64,000 nucleotides of DNA from Jatrophihabitans sp964252635 (lineage in GTDB: Bacteria; Actinomycetota; Actinomycetes; Mycobacteriales; Jatrophihabitantaceae): assembly GCF_964252635.1 (NCBI RefSeq), contig NZ_CAXUNP010000013.1, positions 32,782 through 96,781 of the forward strand, written 5' to 3'. Each line of letters opens with the position of its first letter. The stretch's first letter is position 1. Made by a program: the position numbers and the translations under genes. Positions 1-9,184 of this stretch are shown here, piece by piece. Under the pieces are notes generated by a model, which saw only the letters and a program-made list of their open reading frames with translations, was not told the origin of the DNA and made no database searches.

Positions 1-692
1 AAGGCCCAGAGCACGTACGCCGACATCGTGACCGCAGCTGCGATTCCCAGCACCATGCGCAGGTAGGACGCGTGGTAGCGGGCCAGCATCGGCCGGGTGA
101 CGGGTTCCTTCCCGTCGAGCTGCACGAGTTCGGACAGCCGCTTGCCGGCCACCAGCACGAGCGACCCGAAGCCGGCGACGAGCAGGAACCACCGCGACAG
201 CGGGATGTGGTTGGCCGGACCACCGCCCACCGCGCGCAGCAGGAACCCCGACGCGACGATGCACAGCTCGACGACCGGCTCGTTCTTCAGGCCCAGCGAG
301 TAGGCGATGTTCAGGACCAGGTAGATCCCGATGACCAGGCGCAGGGAGTTGGTGCTGCACAGGGCGATCGACGCACCGGTGCAGACCACGGCGATGATCA
401 GCGCGGTGCGCACCGGCACCGCGCCGCTGGCGACGGCACGCAGCCGTTTGCGGGGGTGATGACGATCGCGTTCGACATCGCAGACGTCGTTGACGCAGTA
501 CACGGCGCTCGCCGCGAGGCAGAAGGCGACGAAGGCCTGTGCGGTCGCGATCGCGACGTGCTCGCGGCCGAGCATGCCGGCGGCGAGCGGTGCGGCCGCG
601 ACCAGCACGTTCTTGATCCAGTGCTCCGGCCGCAGGATCGCGAGGTACGGCGGGAGCGCGACCCGTCGGGTCGACGCCGACACCGTGGTCAC
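1..692 (-). CDS. Decaprenyl-phosphate phosphoribosyltransferase (UbiA superfamily), 3' end outside window
   Basis: This reverse-strand gene runs off the left edge; about 230 codons are visible. In mycobacteria the orthologous family (Rv3806c) transfers 5-phosphoribose from PRPP to decaprenyl phosphate, the first committed step to the arabinose donor DPA, at the inner membrane. The translation shows the start of a UbiA prenyltransferase: 'ILRPEHWIKN' near the N-terminus, the aspartate motif 'NDVCDVERDRHHPRKR' that binds the Mg-diphosphate, and several membrane helices ending in 'AGKRLSEL'. The start is GTG at 692. It overlaps the stop of the upstream glycosyltransferase by 4 bases (GTGA), so the two genes are probably translationally coupled. 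Family assignment is firm. The exact substrate is inferred from the AftD neighbour. Confidence 0.85.
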   Translation of the reverse strand, partial: MTTVSASTRRVALPPYLAILRPEHWIKNVLVAAAPLAAGMLGREHVAIATAQAFVAFCLAASAVYCVNDVCDVERDRHHPRKRLRAVASGAVPVRTALIIAVVCTGASIALCSTNSLRLVIGIYLVLNIAYSLGLKNEPVVELCIVASGFLLRAVGGGPANHIPLSRWFLLVAGFGSLVLVAGKRLSELVQLDGKEPVTRPMLARYHASYLRMVLGIAAAVTMSAYVLWA

Positions 693-1849
693 GGGCGGCC
701 CACCGTCTCGAGCAGGTCCGCGAAGTCCTTGACGGTCGCGTCCCACGTGTAGCGCCGCGCGTGCGTGATCGCCTCGGTACCCATCCGGCGCAGGGTGTCC
801 GGGTCGCGCACCAGCGTGCCGACTGCGGCGACGAACCCGTCGACGTCGTCGTGCGGTACGAGCACCCCGGTGACGCCGTCGACGACCGACTCGGTGAGAC
901 CGCCGCTCTGCGCGAAGGCGATGCTCGGCGTGCCGCGCGCGCCGGCCTCGACGACCACCAGGCCCCACCCCTCCTTGACCGACGGGACGAGCAGGATCCA
1001 GCTCTCGGCGAGCAGGCGGTTGCGCTCGTCCTCGGACACCCATCCGACGAAGCGCACGGCGTCGGTGAGGCCGCGGTCGGCCGCGTGCCGTCGCAGCGGC
1101 TCGGACCACCACCCGCGTCCGGCCACGGTCAGCACCAGGTCGGGGAACTCCTCGCGCAGCGTCGCCACCGCGTCGAGCGCGATCTCGATGCGCTTGTGGG
1201 GAACCAGACGGCTCAGTGACAGCAGCGTCGGGCTCGTGGACTTCGGTGCGGTGCACTCGGCGGGCGCGTCCGTGCCGTTGTGCACGACCCGGATGCGCTC
1301 GGGGTCGAGGCCGAGACCGGCGAGCTCGGTGCGCGTCGCGTCCGAGACGGTGACGTACTGCTGGCGGCGGTTCACCCACGGCGCCAGCCGGGACTCGGCC
1401 CACCACCCGATGCGGGCGCGGACCGGCCCGAACAGCACCTGCCACTGCTCGCGGTGCACGTGGTGCACGAGGACCACGACCTTGCTGCGTCGGGCCCACA
1501 GCCGCGCCAGGAACGGGACGCCGTTGTGCACCTCCACCACGACGTCCGGCCGCCCGAGGTCCCCGCGCAGGTAGGCCCGGGCTGCGTGCAGGTACACGCT
1601 GTGGCGTCCGCCGCGACGCAGGATGCGGACGCCGTCGGGCAGACGCTGCTCGGCCGGCGCGTCGCCGTGCCTCGAGCAGAACAGGGTGACGTCGTGCCCG
1701 AGCTGCGCCAACCCGGCCGCGACCCGTTCGACGTAGAGCTCGGACCCGCCCCCCTCGGGGTGGGTCGTGTCCCGCCAGTTGAGGAAGACGATGCGAGGGC
1801 GCGCGCGAATCGGTTCGCGCGCACGCGACAAGGCAGACATTCTCACCAC
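689..1849 (-). CDS. GT4-family glycosyltransferase
   Basis: 386 residues, GT-B fold, retaining glycosyltransferase family 4. The N-terminal domain opens with 'PRIVFLNWRDTTHPEGGGSE', a glycine-rich loop typical of WaaG/PimB-like enzymes, followed by 'GLAQLGHDVTLFCSRHG'. The C-terminal domain has the nucleotide-sugar-binding E-x7-E motif in 'KEGWGLVVVEAGARGTPSIA'. No signal peptide or membrane segment is seen, so it should act on the cytoplasmic face, on a lipid-linked acceptor. It is coupled by a GTGA overlap to the DPPR synthase downstream and faces the AftD gene across about 96 bases. Acceptor and sugar are unknown. A shorter start, 'MSALSRAREP', lies 9 bases downstream of the annotated one. 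Confidence 0.85.
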   Translation of the reverse strand: MVRMSALSRAREPIRARPRIVFLNWRDTTHPEGGGSELYVERVAAGLAQLGHDVTLFCSRHGDAPAEQRLPDGVRILRRGGRHSVYLHAARAYLRGDLGRPDVVVEVHNGVPFLARLWARRSKVVVLVHHVHREQWQVLFGPVRARIGWWAESRLAPWVNRRQQYVTVSDATRTELAGLGLDPERIRVVHNGTDAPAECTAPKSTSPTLLSLSRLVPHKRIEIALDAVATLREEFPDLVLTVAGRGWWSEPLRRHAADRGLTDAVRFVGWVSEDERNRLLAESWILLVPSVKEGWGLVVVEAGARGTPSIAFAQSGGLTESVVDGVTGVLVPHDDVDGFVAAVGTLVRDPDTLRRMGTEAITHARRYTWDATVKDFADLLETVGRP

Positions 1850-1945
1850 AATCGACCGGCCGGCACCGGTTATCGACGGTTAATGTACGGTACCGGCGGT
1901 GTTGCCGGACACCACTGCCCAAGCTCGTCTGGAGACTGACCGAAC

Positions 1946-4900
1946 GTGCCGTCTGCTGGACGTTCGACGACGCTGATCTGGCGGCTCAGACAGCTCGTGA
2001 TCTGCCTGGCGCTCACGGGTTTCGCCTTCAACTCGGGGTCCGGACTGCTCACCCCGGACACCAAGCTCGACCTCGACGTCGACCCCGCCGCGTTCCTCGC
2101 CCGGTCCCTGCATCTGTGGGACGCGCAGGGGTTCGCGGGCCAGACGCAGGACCAGGCCTACGGCTACCTCTTCCCGATGGGCCCGTTCTTCCTCGCGGGG
2201 CACGCGGTCGGGCTGCCGGCCTGGGTCGTGCAGCGGTCGTGGTGGTCGTTGTTGCTCTGCGTCGCGTTCCTCGGCGTCGTGCGGCTGGCGCGCGCCCTGG
2301 GCCTCGGCAGCTCCTGGTCGCGGCTGCTCGCCGGGGTCGCGTACGCCGCGTCGCCGCACATCCTGAGCCTGCTGGGAACCAACTCCGTCGAGATCCTGCC
2401 GATGTGTGTAGCGCCGTGGATCGTGCTGCCGCTCGTGCTCGGTTCCCGCAGTGGCGCGTCGGCGCGTCGAGCCGGGTTGCTGTGCGGCCTCGCCGTGCTG
2501 TGCATGGGCGGGGTGAATGCGGCCGCCGACCTCGCTGCCGTCGTCCCCGCGGCACTGTGGCTGCTGACCCGACGCGTGAGCCGCGACTCGATCAGGCTGG
2601 CCCTCTGGGCCGTGGCCGGCGCGGTCCTGGCCACGCTGTGGTGGGTCGTCCCGCTGCTGCTGCTCGGTCGCTACAGCCCACCGTTCCTCGACTACATCGA
2701 GAACGCGCGCATCACGACGTCGACCACGGCGCTGGCCGAGACGCTGCGCGGCACCTCGGACTGGGTCTCCTACCTGCCGACGGACGGCAACCCGGCCGGC
2801 CGCCTGCTGCTGACCCAGCCCGTCCTCGTGCTCGAGTCGCTGCTCGTGGTCGCCTTCGGCCTGGCCGGCATCGCGCTGCGTCGTACCCCGCACCGCGTGT
2901 GGCTCGTCGCCTGCCTGGCCTTCGGGCTGGTGGCCGTCACCTTCGGGCACGGAGCGTCGATCGGCAGCGTCGCGGCGGCGGGCGAGCGGTCGATGCTGGA
3001 CACGCTGCTGGCGCCGTTGCGCAACATCCACAAGTTCGACGTGCTGATCCGGCTCCCGCTCGTGCTCGGCCTGGCCCACGTCGTGCCGCGCCTGCGCTGG
3101 GGTCGGACGGTCCTGGACCGCCGCGTGACCTCGCGGGTCGGGGCGGCGGTCGTCGCCATCGCCGTGATCGGCACGGCGACGCCGCTCCTCGCGCTGCGGT
3201 TGAACGCGCCCGGCAGTTTCACGGCCCTGCCGACGTACTGGCGCTCGACCGCGTCGTGGCTGCACCGCCACGACGGTGACCGGGGCCGTGCGCTGCTGCT
3301 GCCCGCGTCCCGGTTCGGTCAGTACGCCTGGGGCAGCCCGCTGGACGAGCCGCTGCAGGCGCTCGCGTCGTCGCCGTGGGAGGTGCGCAACGCGATCCCG
3401 ATGACGAGCCCGGGGCACATCCGCATGCTCGACGCCGTCGAGACCGCGCTCGCCGACGGCGCCGGTTCGCCGGACCTCGCTGCGTACCTGGCGCGGACCG
3501 GCATCCGGTACCTGGTGGTGCGCAACGACCTCGACGTCACCGGAGTGTCGGCCACCGAACCGGTGCTCGTCGCTGCCGCGCTGACCGCGTCGCCGGGCAT
3601 CCAGGTGGTGAAGAATCTCGGGCCGCCGACCGGCATCGCGAACGGGCAGCTCGACCAGGGCCTGCGCGGCAGCTTCCCCAGCGTGCAGATCTACCGCGTG
3701 TCCGCTCCGGGCGAGGGTGACGCGCGGGTCACCACCGCCACGACGGGGTCCACGGTGCGTCTCAGCGGTGGGCCGGAATCGCTGCTGTCGACCCCGGGCG
3801 TCGTGGCTCAGGGTCGGCCGGCCGTGCTCGCCGGCCAGCCGGGTGACTCCCTCGGTTCGACTGTCGTGCTCACCGACGGCAACCGGCGCCAGGAGGTCAA
3901 TTACGGCGGCCCGGTCGGGCAACGCTCGGCCACGCTGACCGCGACGGACGACGGCCGGCTGCGCCGCCGCGTGATGAACTACCTGGCCGTCGACGGCGTC
4001 CGCCACCAGAGCGTCGTGCGCTTCGTCGGCGCACGCGACGTCACCGCGTCGTCGTCGGCGTCGGACGCCACGAACGCCACCGCGCCCGAGCCGTCGGCGC
4101 AGCCGTACGCCGCCTCCGACCGCGACCCCCGGACGGCCTGGCAACCGGCCGTGGGGACGGCACCGGTCGGGCAGTGGTTACGGGTCGACCTCGACGGTCG
4201 CCCGTCGCTGTCGTCGGTCACCGTCACCCAGTCGGCCGCGGCGACGCAACGCATCACCGAACTCAGGGTCACGACGCAACGCGGGTCGAGCGACGTCGCG
4301 GTGCCGGCCGGGAACGGCGCGGTGGCCGTGCCGGTGCCGTCCGGACCTACCTCGTTCCTGCGGCTCGAGATCGCTGCGGTGCGCGGCCCGCTGACCGGCC
4401 ATGTCGGTGTCACCGCGGTCGACGTCCCCGGCGTCCGCATCGGGCGGACGCTGGTCCTGCCCCGCGACACCCCGCGTGACCGCGCCGTCGACACGGTCGC
4501 GCTGAGCGCGGGGCCGGCCCGCACGGGTTGCCCGCTGCTCGGCAACGAACCGTACTGCGCCGCCGGGCTCGCCCGTCTCGGCGAGGACGACGCCGGCCTC
4601 GACCGGTCGTTCACGACCGGCCGCGGCGCGGCCTACCGGCTCGGGGTGGCTGTCGTGCCCACGGCCGGATCGGCGCTCGATGCGCTGATCGCCCGCAACG
4701 CTCGCTACGCGCTCACCGCCACGGCCAGCTCGTCCGCCGTCGACGACCCGCTCGCCGCACCGCAGACCGCCGTCGACGGGGACACCGGCACCGGTTGGAT
4801 CGCCGCATCCACCGATCGCGACCCCTCCATCACCCTGCGATGGAAGCAGACCCGCTCGGTCGGCTCGCTCAAGGTCGTGAAGGACGACTCTCTGGCCGCG

Positions 4901-6163
4901 ACACGACCGGACGCGCTCCGCATCACCGACGCGAAGGGCCAATCGGTCCTGGCGGCGGTCGAGCCCGACGGCTCCGTCCGGTTCCCGGCGCTGCGCACGA
5001 ACCGGCTGACGGTGCACCTGCTCAGCGGCACCGGTCTGCGCACGAGCGTCGACTCGTCCGTGGGGCCGGGGCGGCTCGGTCTCGGGCTCAGCGAGATCCG
5101 GGTGCCCGGCGTGGCCACGACGTCCCGGGCGGCCACCGAGAACGTCGCCGTCCACCTCCGGTGCGGCTCCGGGCCGTCGGTCGTGATCGACGACGCGGTC
5201 GTGCAGACGTCGGTCGACACCACGGTGGGAGCGCTCCGCGACCGTGTCGGGATCGAGGCCCACCCCTGCGGGACCTCCGACGTCACGCTCGCGGCGGGCG
5301 GGCACCGCGTGACGATGGCGTCGTCGGCGTTGTTCACCGCCGCCTCGGTGACGCTGCAGCGGCGGGCGGCAACGACCTCGGCGGGCCCGGCCGCGTCGGT
5401 GCGCTCCTGGGGTTCGACCGCACGCAGCGTGCACCTCGCGGCCCGGAGCTCGTCGGCCCTGCTCGTCGTCAACGAGAACGTCAACGCCGGCTGGCACGCG
5501 ACGGCCGGCGGCCACACCCTGCGGGCCGTGGCCGTCGACGGCTGGCGGCAGGCCTACGTCGTGCCCGCCGGGGCGGCCACGACCGTCCACCTCACCTACG
5601 GACCGCAGACGGAGTACGCGGCCGGCCTGATCGTCGGCGCGGTGGCCGTGGCCGTGCTGCTCGGGCTGCTCCTGGTGCCGGCACGCCGCCGCCGGGCCAC
5701 CGACCTGGGTTCCTACCGGCCGGACGTCGTGACCACGGCTCTCGGCGCCGCGGCTGCCGTGCTCGTCGGCGGCTATGCCGGGCTGGCGGTCGCCGTGCTC
5801 GTGCCGGTCGCCGGGGCGCTGGTGGTGCGCCTCGTGACCGGTGTCGTGGCCGGTCCGCGCGCACGAGCCGCGGTCGTACCGGCGCTGGCGGCCGCGGCCG
5901 CCGTCCTGGCCGGGCTGCGCCTGGCGGTGGGCCATTACGGCACCACGCACTACGTCGCCGACTCCGCCTCGACGCAACTCCTGTGCCTGATCGCCGTGGT
6001 CGCTGCGACGTCCGGCGGCTTGGTCACGCGTCTGTCGCGACGTCCGGGGGCCGCGTCGGGGCCGACCGACGCCGCGACGGGACGAGCCGACGCAGACTCA
6101 TCGCCGGGCGTTCGAGCCAGCGGAACGCCAGACCGGCCACCGGGATCGTCAACGCCAGGGTGA
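1946..6163 (+). CDS. aftD: AftD-like alpha-(1->3)-arabinofuranosyltransferase
   Basis: 1405 residues, close to the ~1400 of mycobacterial AftD. AftD uses decaprenyl-phosphoryl-arabinose to branch arabinan outside the membrane. The N-terminal ~430 residues are a polytopic GT-C core; the first loop holds acidic residues in 'TPDTKLDLDVDPAAFLARSLHLWD'-type sequence, and 'GYLFPMGPFF' follows, as in the DUF3367 family. Two discoidin (F5/8 type C)-like beta domains follow at about residues 695-820 and 918-1050. Helices return at about 1223-1355, then comes a Pro/Ser-rich tail. The start is GTG at 1946 with GGAG about 11 bases upstream. The last 140 bases overlap the convergent acyltransferase gene. 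Family call is strong; linkage specificity follows from the family. Confidence 0.88.
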   Translation: MPSAGRSTTLIWRLRQLVICLALTGFAFNSGSGLLTPDTKLDLDVDPAAFLARSLHLWDAQGFAGQTQDQAYGYLFPMGPFFLAGHAVGLPAWVVQRSWWSLLLCVAFLGVVRLARALGLGSSWSRLLAGVAYAASPHILSLLGTNSVEILPMCVAPWIVLPLVLGSRSGASARRAGLLCGLAVLCMGGVNAAADLAAVVPAALWLLTRRVSRDSIRLALWAVAGAVLATLWWVVPLLLLGRYSPPFLDYIENARITTSTTALAETLRGTSDWVSYLPTDGNPAGRLLLTQPVLVLESLLVVAFGLAGIALRRTPHRVWLVACLAFGLVAVTFGHGASIGSVAAAGERSMLDTLLAPLRNIHKFDVLIRLPLVLGLAHVVPRLRWGRTVLDRRVTSRVGAAVVAIAVIGTATPLLALRLNAPGSFTALPTYWRSTASWLHRHDGDRGRALLLPASRFGQYAWGSPLDEPLQALASSPWEVRNAIPMTSPGHIRMLDAVETALADGAGSPDLAAYLARTGIRYLVVRNDLDVTGVSATEPVLVAAALTASPGIQVVKNLGPPTGIANGQLDQGLRGSFPSVQIYRVSAPGEGDARVTTATTGSTVRLSGGPESLLSTPGVVAQGRPAVLAGQPGDSLGSTVVLTDGNRRQEVNYGGPVGQRSATLTATDDGRLRRRVMNYLAVDGVRHQSVVRFVGARDVTASSSASDATNATAPEPSAQPYAASDRDPRTAWQPAVGTAPVGQWLRVDLDGRPSLSSVTVTQSAAATQRITELRVTTQRGSSDVAVPAGNGAVAVPVPSGPTSFLRLEIAAVRGPLTGHVGVTAVDVPGVRIGRTLVLPRDTPRDRAVDTVALSAGPARTGCPLLGNEPYCAAGLARLGEDDAGLDRSFTTGRGAAYRLGVAVVPTAGSALDALIARNARYALTATASSSAVDDPLAAPQTAVDGDTGTGWIAASTDRDPSITLRWKQTRSVGSLKVVKDDSLAATRPDALRITDAKGQSVLAAVEPDGSVRFPALRTNRLTVHLLSGTGLRTSVDSSVGPGRLGLGLSEIRVPGVATTSRAATENVAVHLRCGSGPSVVIDDAVVQTSVDTTVGALRDRVGIEAHPCGTSDVTLAAGGHRVTMASSALFTAASVTLQRRAATTSAGPAASVRSWGSTARSVHLAARSSSALLVVNENVNAGWHATAGGHTLRAVAVDGWRQAYVVPAGAATTVHLTYGPQTEYAAGLIVGAVAVAVLLGLLLVPARRRRATDLGSYRPDVVTTALGAAAAVLVGGYAGLAVAVLVPVAGALVVRLVTGVVAGPRARAAVVPALAAAAAVLAGLRLAVGHYGTTHYVADSASTQLLCLIAVVAATSGGLVTRLSRRPGAASGPTDAATGRADADSSPGVRASGTPDRPPGSSTPG

Positions 6164-7268
6164 GCAGGTAGATCGTCACCACGCTGCCGCTGCCCAGCGG
6201 TGAGTCGAGCAGGTTCTGCACGCCCTCGAGCACGAGCAGGTGCAGCAGGAAAACGCCGTAGGACACGTCGCCGAGGTAACGCATCGGCCGGTTGGCGAGC
6301 ACGGCCAGGACGAGCGGCGAGGCTCCGAACACCGCCGGCCAGACCAGAGCCGCGGCGACGACGAGGTAGAGCAGCGAGCGCACCAGGCCCTGCTCCGGCG
6401 TACGGAAGGTGAGCCCCAGCGGCCCCGACAGCGGGGTGACGACGAGCAGGTAGGCGCACGCGGCGATCGACCAGCACACCCCTGGATGCGCGCCGAGTTC
6501 ACGGATCCAGGCCAGCCGCGGCGCCTCGTCGGGCGTCACCGTCGTCAGATGGGCGTGCACGCCGGCCATGGCCATGCCGGCCGCGAACCACCCGATGGTC
6601 GAGGGCAGCCACAGCTGCGCCGTCGCCAGCCAGGCCGCGCCGGAGGACCAGAAGTACAACGTCCACACCACGCCGAGCACGACGAGGCCGGCGCAGACCA
6701 GCGTCGCGGCCCACAGCAGGCCGAGACGGCCCCGCGCGAGACGCACGATCAGCACCGCGAACGCGGGCAGCACGAGGTAGAACAACGCCTCGGTGCACAG
6801 GCTCCAGGTCTGGGTCACGCCGTTGCGCAGCCAGCCGGGCCGGTAGATCTGCAGCAGCGCGAAGTGCCGCAGCCAGTCACCACTCGTCGCGTTCCGGTTG
6901 GACCTCAGCAGCAGCAGCGCCGCGGTGACCGTGACCCAGTACAGCGGCAGGATGCGCAGGGCGCGGCGCCAGAGGTAGGCGACGAGTCGCACGGGCTGAC
7001 GCCCTTCGACGTGCGCGACGAACCACTCCCGGGACAGCAGGAAGCCGGAGATGACGAAGAAGATGGCCACGCCGACGTCGAGGTGCGCCAGGATCGACGA
7101 CCCCGGCCCGCGGGAGTAACGACCGGTGGCGAAGGCGACGTGGGTCAGCACCACCGCGCCGACGGCGACGGCGCGCAGGCCGTCGAGGGCGGGGAAGCGG
7201 TTGTGGTCCGGCGCGCCGTCGGTGGTGGCGGGCGCCGGCCCGGACGCCTGTTCCTCGGTGGTCGTCAC
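6024..7268 (-). CDS. Acyltransferase 3 family (OafA/YrhL-type) membrane protein
   Basis: 414 residues from a GTG at 7268 that overlaps the upstream stop (GTGA). The family O-acylates extracytoplasmic sugars. Characteristic segments are 'FPALDGLRAVAVGAVVLTHV' with the conserved His in the first helix, 'VAIFFVISGFLLSREW', 'RRALRILPLYWV' and the C-terminal 'FRWLERPAM'. About ten membrane helices are apparent. A longer reading frame upstream of 7268 lies inside the neighbouring membrane-protein gene and is not used. The final ~47 codons overlap aftD antisense. Likely job: acetylating or acylating (succinylating) the arabinan or another envelope glycan. The acyl donor and target are not visible. 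Confidence 0.85.
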   Translation of the reverse strand: MTTTEEQASGPAPATTDGAPDHNRFPALDGLRAVAVGAVVLTHVAFATGRYSRGPGSSILAHLDVGVAIFFVISGFLLSREWFVAHVEGRQPVRLVAYLWRRALRILPLYWVTVTAALLLLRSNRNATSGDWLRHFALLQIYRPGWLRNGVTQTWSLCTEALFYLVLPAFAVLIVRLARGRLGLLWAATLVCAGLVVLGVVWTLYFWSSGAAWLATAQLWLPSTIGWFAAGMAMAGVHAHLTTVTPDEAPRLAWIRELGAHPGVCWSIAACAYLLVVTPLSGPLGLTFRTPEQGLVRSLLYLVVAAALVWPAVFGASPLVLAVLANRPMRYLGDVSYGVFLLHLLVLEGVQNLLDSPLGSGSVVTIYLLTLALTIPVAGLAFRWLERPAMSLRRLVPSRRRSAPTRPPDVATDA

Positions 7269-9184
7269 GGCCCGGTCCCCGGGGTCGGCACGGCGTCGCC
7301 GACCTGCACCCTGGCCGTGCACAACGCGCCCGAGCTCAGGCCGTCGATGGTGATGTGGTCGACCGCTCCGGTGGACATGACGTACACCGCGTGCAGGCCG
7401 GCGGCGACGTGGATCGGTGTGGCGAGCGAGCCGGCCCGCACCGTCGTCGTCGCCGCCTTGCTGGCGATGTACTCGATGCGGACGTACCACGTCCACGGGA
7501 ATGTCTTGTGGGTCAGCGCGATCCTCGTCGGCGCGGAGTCCACCCGCCACCCGCAGGCGCCGTCCGGGCCCGGGCGGGCCGCGACCCCGTTCACGCCGGC
7601 CAGGCGCGCGTGTCCCGTCCTGTCCAACACGTAGAGGCTCGACGTCGTGTCACCGGGACCGAACCAGGTGGGCCGCGGGCTGTCGTGTCCGACTAGCGAT
7701 CGCAGGGTGTTGTAGGGATAGACCCAGTGCCATACCGCGCGGTCCGGTGCCTGGCCGTCGGCCAGCATCAAGCTGTGCCCGGTCTGCGCCAGGTCGTGCC
7801 GCGCGTTGGCGAAGTACGGCTTGGCGTAGTTCGGGCGCCAGTAGCGCTCGTACCCGTTGCTCGAGGCCACCGAACTGACGACGTAGACGAAGGACACGGC
7901 GACGACGGCCACGAACGCGATGCCAGTCGGACGGGCCGGGACGTCGAGGACGGCGCGGTAGGCCGCGAGGGTCTCGCGGGTGGACGCGCGGGGCACGAGA
8001 CGCTGCGGCTCGCCGCGCGCGAAGTCGCCGGCGACGGGCATGAACGACAGCCCCAGGACGAGCACGACGACGAGCGCGAGATCGGTGCTGTAACGGTACT
8101 CGGTCCCGATGGAGGGGCCGACCACCGTGGCTCGGCTGTTGGCCACCAGGAACAACGTGGCCGCGGCGTAGCCGAGGGCCAGGAACCAGCCGAACGACGC
8201 GCGGACCCACAGCGCGAACGAGGCGGCGACGACGGCGGCCGCGGCCAGCGTGGCGAGCCAGACGACGGCCTGTGGCGGGTTTGCCACGGCGGCGTTCCAC
8301 CCGACCGGGTGCCAGCTCCACGGCCCGGAGAACAGCCCCGGCAGGACGGCGTGGCCGTACAGCTCGGTGCCCAGTGTGAACGTGCTGCCGACGCTGGCCC
8401 CGCCGCGGGTGGGAGAGGGCACCTCGGCCACGTAGTAGCCGGCGTAGCCAAACGCGACCACGCCGTAGGCGATCCAGAGCCACCAGTGCGCACGGGCGAC
8501 GCGCAGCACCCGCCGCACGCCGGTGCCGCCGCCGAAATACAGCACCGTGAACGCCGCGATGAACGGCACGATCAGCAGGGTCTTCTCGGAGAACAGCAGA
8601 CCCGCGACCACTGCGGCGACGGCGGCGGCACCACGCCACCACGCACCGGTCCGCAGGTACCGCACGTGCATCAGCAGGGCGGTCGCCATGGCGAGCTGGA
8701 GGGGCAGCTGGTTGATCGCCGCCGCCCACCACACGAACGCCGGCAGGTTCATCGGCGAGAACAGGTACACGGTGAGCGGGATCAGGATTCCGGGTCGTGG
8801 CCCGAAGAGCTCGCGCAGCAGCCGGAACACGACGAACCCCGTGAGCGCCTGCACGGCGACGTCCAGCGTCGCCACGGGCACGAAGTTCATCGGCCACAGA
8901 TCGGTGAGGACGCGGATGACCGCGAACCCGCCCGGCATCAGATGGCTGTTGTAGTCGTGCAGCAGGTAGGCGCGGCTCCAGAACGGCAGCGCTCGGGCCC
9001 GGCCGATGAAGGCGAAGTCGTCACCGACGAACCATCCGCGGTAGCACAGCCATCCGCGGTAGGCGGCCTGTACGGCGATGAGGCCGAGCGCGATGCGCAG
9101 CACGAGCCGACCGGCGTCGGGCGCTGCTCGCGCGTCCTCGGACGGGGCCGCGGCGGCGGTTTCGGTGCGCGTGGACGTGCTCAC
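7265..9184 (-). CDS. Polytopic membrane protein, GT-C-like glycosyltransferase candidate
   Basis: 639 residues, not assignable to a named family by eye. The first helix is followed by an extracytoplasmic loop with 'GWFVGDDFAFIGRARALPFW', an acidic DD pair in the place where GT-C enzymes keep their catalytic D/E motif, and then 'YNSHLMPG'. Ten or more helices fill residues 25-440. The C-terminal ~190 residues form a soluble, probably extracytoplasmic domain containing 'HWVYPYNTL'. Both ends are in GTGA overlaps (with the flippase upstream and the acyltransferase downstream), which places it in one operon with them. Inference: polyprenyl-phosphate-sugar-dependent glycosyltransferase of an envelope polymer. 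A non-enzymatic membrane protein remains possible. Confidence 0.6.
   Translation of the reverse strand: MSTSTRTETAAAAPSEDARAAPDAGRLVLRIALGLIAVQAAYRGWLCYRGWFVGDDFAFIGRARALPFWSRAYLLHDYNSHLMPGGFAVIRVLTDLWPMNFVPVATLDVAVQALTGFVVFRLLRELFGPRPGILIPLTVYLFSPMNLPAFVWWAAAINQLPLQLAMATALLMHVRYLRTGAWWRGAAAVAAVVAGLLFSEKTLLIVPFIAAFTVLYFGGGTGVRRVLRVARAHWWLWIAYGVVAFGYAGYYVAEVPSPTRGGASVGSTFTLGTELYGHAVLPGLFSGPWSWHPVGWNAAVANPPQAVVWLATLAAAAVVAASFALWVRASFGWFLALGYAAATLFLVANSRATVVGPSIGTEYRYSTDLALVVVLVLGLSFMPVAGDFARGEPQRLVPRASTRETLAAYRAVLDVPARPTGIAFVAVVAVSFVYVVSSVASSNGYERYWRPNYAKPYFANARHDLAQTGHSLMLADGQAPDRAVWHWVYPYNTLRSLVGHDSPRPTWFGPGDTTSSLYVLDRTGHARLAGVNGVAARPGPDGACGWRVDSAPTRIALTHKTFPWTWYVRIEYIASKAATTTVRAGSLATPIHVAAGLHAVYVMSTGAVDHITIDGLSSGALCTARVQVGDAVPTPGTGP

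Noticed and set aside
1880..4144. Long reverse-strand open frame (about 750 codons) inside aftD
   Set aside because: High GC makes stop codons rare in antisense frames. The translation is Arg/Gly/Pro/Gln-rich low complexity with no family pattern, whereas aftD on the other strand is clear.
7269..7550. N-terminal extension of the acyltransferase to 508 residues
   Set aside because: The extension lies wholly inside the upstream membrane-protein gene and lacks similarity; GTG 7268 with the 4-base overlap is the better start.
6240..7634. Forward open frame opposite the acyltransferase gene
   Set aside because: Gln/Arg/His-rich translation without motifs; the acyltransferase frame has all family signatures.
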